This document shows, piece by piece, positions 60,443 through 64,000 of a DNA stretch of 64,000 nt (position 1 is the stretch's first letter; the number at the start of each line of letters is the position of its first letter). A program made the translations under genes and the position numbers. The stretch is from contig NC_134013.1 in NCBI RefSeq assembly GCF_040712315.1, positions 41,516,001 through 41,580,000 of the forward strand, given 5' to 3'. Origin of the DNA: Castanea sativa. Its lineage: Eukaryota > Streptophyta > Magnoliopsida > Fagales > Fagaceae. The notes beneath the pieces were generated by a model. It was given only the letters and a program-made list of their open reading frames with translations. It was not told the DNA's origin and did not search any database.

Positions 60443-61498
60443 TGTTGGAAAATCTGGTTTTATATTTCATACAAAACACACCACGGAAGCAACAAATAAA
60501 GATCTATTTCATTCATGATTGATAACATGCACTATGTAAATTTCAGAATTTAAGAACAAGATAGCGTACCTTGGTGTGATGGAATTCAAACAAAAGATCG
60601 AAAGTACTTGGGAACACTTTTAATCTTCACTCCAATTCCACTTTACACCTAAGATGTGTGGTCTCTCAATCAATTTCTAAGGGAGAATTATTGAGTGGCT
60701 TCACTCACACATACACACCATTTCACAAATGATGTCTCTTTTTCTCTAATAAAAAATTATGTATATTTCTTCCTTTATAACTAACTGATTATCTAACTAG
60801 GCTGGCCTATTGGGCCTTTTCAATTGGGCTTTAGTGTGTGGCTTGGAGTGGGACCAAAAGGGACTAATAAGACACTAGCTCTAATGGGCCTTGGGCTTTT
60901 CTGTTAACTCTTGACAAGTCCAAAGTTACCATTAATTATATTTAATACCACTATATAAATATAATTGCACTCTAGGCCTTAATAATAAATTATATCCCAA
61001 GACTCTAATAATATCATTTGATCCCTCCATGACATATCCATAGTAAACAAAGTCATAATAAACTGTCACTTTGTAAACAACTATTTTATCCTTGAGTACC
61101 CGGTTTAATCTTTTAGTTATTCACATTTATTGAAATCCAATTTCAATAAATATAAGCTTTAGTAACTCCTTACTAAAGTGGGCGCCCTGAATAACAAATT
61201 CCCATTAAACTTATCTCAAGGAGATATTTCGTGTCTCTATAGAAAGAGATTATGGATTCCATTGATGTGTTATAGTCTTCGCAAATGAAACGCCCAATCT
61301 CATCACCGACTATGAACTACATTTTGAGTTTACAAGGAACTTGTGATTTACATCTTCTGTGACTAAATCACATACAATGCATCTCATGGACTATGATAAT
61401 GTCCCATTAGTTCATTTATAAATAGTATCATATAATTAAACAATTTAATTATTTATGACATGCCAATAAATTGGATTTTTAGGGCATAAACCCCAACA
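60443..61498 (-). mobile_element. Second solo family C LTR inside gypsy B
   Basis: Runs TGTTGGGGTTTATGCCC at 61498 to GATTTTCCAACA at 60443 on the minus strand, 1056 bp, flanked by perfect ATTTA duplications (60438-60442 and 61499-61503). It lacks about 300 bp present in the other copies near 61260. It belongs to the same variant group as the 42351 copy (hairpin arms 61125-61136/61140-61151). Confidence 0.95.
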
Positions 61499-61503
61499 AT
61501 TTA

Positions 61504-62300
61504 CTACTTAAGAAAGAAGTTCACCAGTTGTGAGATCAACTACATCGCCATTGAAAAGACATGTGGGCCCTAGCGTCGGCATCACGCAAGTTGCGATAGT
61601 ATATGCTCTACTACACCACATCTTTGAAAAGCCAGCTCTTACAGGGAAGATCTCATGTTGGCAATTGTTGCTCTCTGAATTCGACATTGTGTTTGTGATG
61701 AGAAAGATCATCAAGGGCCAGGCCATAGCCGACTATCTAGTGGACCAGCCGCTGAATGATCCAGAGCTTTCAGAATCCCTCTTCCTTGATGAGGATGTCA
61801 TGGCGCTAGAGCCAGAACCAGATAGTGTGGAACTGTAGCATTGGAAGCTTTATTTTGATGGAGCTACCAATTATATTGGAAATGAAGTAAGAGCAATCTT
61901 AGTTTCCTCTAAGGGCCAGCAAATCCCTGTTTCAGTCAAGCTGAATTTTGATTACACCAACAATGACATAGAATATGAAGCGTGCATAGTTGGCCTGCAA
62001 GTGGCCCTAGAGTTCAGCGCCTATAACTTGAGCATCTTTGGAAATTCCCTGTTGATTATCTCCCAAATCGAAGGAAAATGGCAAGCCTGAGACACCAAGT
62101 TGATTCAATATTAGAAATGCATCAACTACTTGATTCTGAAATTCCGAGACATCACATTTTCCTATTTGCCCCAAGCACACAACCATTTTGCAGATGCCTT
62201 GGCTAGCATAGTCAAGTTATCAGAAGGACATATGCAGCAATTACGCATAGAAGTCTGTGGCATTCCAGCCTATTGCTTGAACATCAAAGAATGCATGAGT
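61504..62300 (+). pseudogene. Gypsy B RNase H region (two RNase H-like parts)
   Basis: The first part continues the RT-linked RNase H: YYLRKKFTSCEINYIAIEKT, then FEKPALTGKISCWQLLLSEF and KGQAIADYLVDQPLNDPE (61500-61780). The second starts WKLYFDGATNYIGNEV near 61840 and has NDIEYEACIVGLQVALEF and HNHFADALASIVKL. Two RNase H domains are a hallmark of Tat-lineage gypsy elements. In the second, the usual GDS with a catalytic Asp reads GNS, consistent with a G-to-A change. Several TGA/TAG stops occur. Confidence 0.8.
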
Positions 62301-62429
62301 GTCTAAGTCTAAGTCGACGGAAAGCCATGGTACCATGATATCAAGGCTTATATCAAGAACAGTGAATACCAGTCCGATGCAACAGACAATGAAAAGACGT
62401 TTATTTGGCGCATGGCCTGCCAATTTTTC

Positions 62430-63460
62430 TTAAGTAGAGAAGTCTTGTAAAAAAGGAACCACGATTCTACCCTGCTTCGATGCGTAGATGCCTCTAAGGC
62501 TAATCATCTGATGGAAGAGATGCATGAAGGCTTACTTGGAGCTTATGCTAGTAGACCCCTGTTAGCCCGCAAGATTATGAGAGCTGGTTACTACTGGCTC
62601 ACCATGGAAAGTGATTGCATTAAACATGTAAGGACATGCCACCATTGCCAAGCCTATCAAGACAGGAAGAATGCTCTTCCTCAACCTTTGCACTCTTTTG
62701 CAGCACCATGGCCCTTCTCAGCCTGGGGTGTGGATGTCATCGGACCCGTGATTCCAAAAGCTTCAAATGGTCATGAGTACATCTTAGTTGCATTGATTAT
62801 TTTACAAAGTGAGTGGAAGCCGCTTCGTACAAAAGCTTCACTCAAGCAGTGGTAGCCTAGATCCTGAAACATAACATTATTTGCCGCTACGGCGTGCCGG
62901 GAAAGCTCATTACAGATAATGGGGCAAACCTAAATGGAAAAATGATCCAGTAACTCTGCCAATAGTTCAAGATCAAGCACAGAAATTCGGTTCCCCATCG
63001 CCCTCAAATGAATGGTGCAATGGAAGCCACTAACAAGAACATAAGGAAAATCTTGGTGAAGATGATAGACACATGTAAAGATTGGCACGAGTACTTGCCG
63101 TTTGCCTTGTGTGCATATTGAACTTTTGTTCGTACTTCCATGAGTGTGACCCCGTATTCATTAGTATATGGCATGGAGGCTGTCCTCCCCACAGAGGTAG
63201 AGATCCCATCTCTCAGGATTTTATCTCAAGCAAAGTTGTCAGAAGCTGAATGGGCCCATTCCCGATATGAACAATTAAACATGATAGATGAAAAGTGCAT
63301 GAATGCAATGTGCCATGGACAGTTGTAACAACACTGCGTCGAGCGAGCATTCAATAAGAAAGGGCGGTCTACGCAAAAGGAGAGCAAAAGAAGGAGTGCG
63401 AGGGAGCCTGCTAGATTGAAAACTCAAAAGGGTGGTCTAATAAAAAATTAAGGCAATCAA
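62430..63460 (+). pseudogene. Gypsy B integrase
   Basis: A zinc-binding H2C2 region has HLMEEMHEG, then the TCHHCQ motif (near 62635-62650). The catalytic core has WGVDVIGP (first Asp), LITDNGANLNG (second Asp, near 62915) and NGAMEATNKNIRKI (Glu, near 63015). YSLVYGMEAVLPTEVEIPSL follows, the usual Ty3 integrase C-terminal motif. Stops and frame shifts around 62850-62960 break the core. Confidence 0.88.
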
Positions 63461-64000
63461 AAGTCAGTTGAACTACGTGATGACCTAATCCTTCCTAGTG
63501 GAGGTACGTAGGTAGCCATCTTGGTTCAGTCACGTCTTAAAAAAAAAATCAGTCAGCTTGGCCTACTTGAATTTCTGCTCAAGATCAGAAAATTAGATGG
63601 ATCCAGCATCCAAGACAAGATGTGAAGATGCCTCCGAGATTGCTCTCTATCTACAATACTGCCATGACTCGATGGTCCACTCAAGATGTCTTGACTCGTA
63701 CCAATGGGAAATGTACCTCAATGATAAAAGGAAAAGATCCATCTAGAACAGGATGTATCCTTGGAAAAATAAGATATTGATATGCGTGGATTTTACATCT
63801 ATCACTTATTTGTATAACCTTGTATTTTCAAAGCATTTGCCTGCATATTCATTAACATGCCTGTATTGTGCCTTTCTGTTTCTTTCATACATTCTGGTAT
63901 CAAAACATGAAATCTCATCTTATAAATCCTGAGTATCATCATAAAGATCTCTTTCCACCATCTCTCAGTTTCCAAGCATGACTAACATACAAGACTAAGC
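63461..64000 (+). other. Gypsy B 3' UTR, start
   Basis: After the integrase a TGACCTAATCCTTCCTAGTGG block and a GGAGGTACGTAGGTAGCC segment resemble the start of Tat-element 3' UTRs. No PPT or 3' LTR is reached before the window ends. Confidence 0.5.

Overview
This window is a stretch of a eudicot plant nuclear genome, probably a woody species, though the sequence does not fix the species. It is AT-rich and almost entirely transposable elements nested in one another. It holds one convincing host gene, a two-exon CDK-activating kinase of the plant CDKF;1 type at 37260-39727 on the + strand. The remaining open frames are broken retroelement domains or chance frames in low-complexity DNA.

Layout. 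1-4717: AT-rich DNA with a tiny LINE remnant flanked by a perfect 17-bp duplication, and part of a copia-type LTR. 4718-13579: a pile-up of a Ty3/gypsy family called A here (3' UTR arrays and LTR at 4718-7218; LTR, PBS and gag start on the minus strand at 8144-11331), a piece of a second gypsy LTR family (B), and a LINE reverse transcriptase/RNase H remnant. 14997-24671: a nearly complete minus-strand Ty1/copia element (copia-1) with two LTRs, PBS and PPT. It carries a solo gypsy LTR in its leader and a partial duplication of one LTR. 26083-28884: a solo LTR of the copia-1 LTR family (family C) containing a head-to-head copy of itself. 28917-36311: a second, older minus-strand copia (copia-2) with short LTRs. 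A solo family-A LTR interrupts its integrase and a hAT-type MITE sits in its 5' LTR.

36312-40911 is the only gene-bearing interval. 40912-47320 holds long-TIR, Mutator-like elements nested inside one another, one with a captured copia gag fragment and a solo family-C LTR. 47763-48189 is a Tourist-like MITE. 48765 to beyond the right edge is a large Tat-type Ty3/gypsy element (family B): a 3.1-kb 5' LTR, a tRNA-Arg-like PBS, then gag, protease, RT, RNase H and integrase remnants. Two solo family-C LTRs split its RT/RNase H region.

Recurring themes. Most LTR copies are solo and several have perfect target-site duplications, so LTR-LTR recombination has been frequent. The coding remnants carry many stops, mostly explicable as C-to-T or G-to-A changes. 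The family-C LTR keeps two hairpins whose arms change together between copies. A similar paired change occurs in a palindromic tandem array in a family-A LTR. These co-varying palindromes, the gag capture by a Mutator-like element and the tRNA T-arm-like end of the hAT MITE are the observations most worth following up. I found no RNA gene, no CRISPR array and no clearly new biological system.
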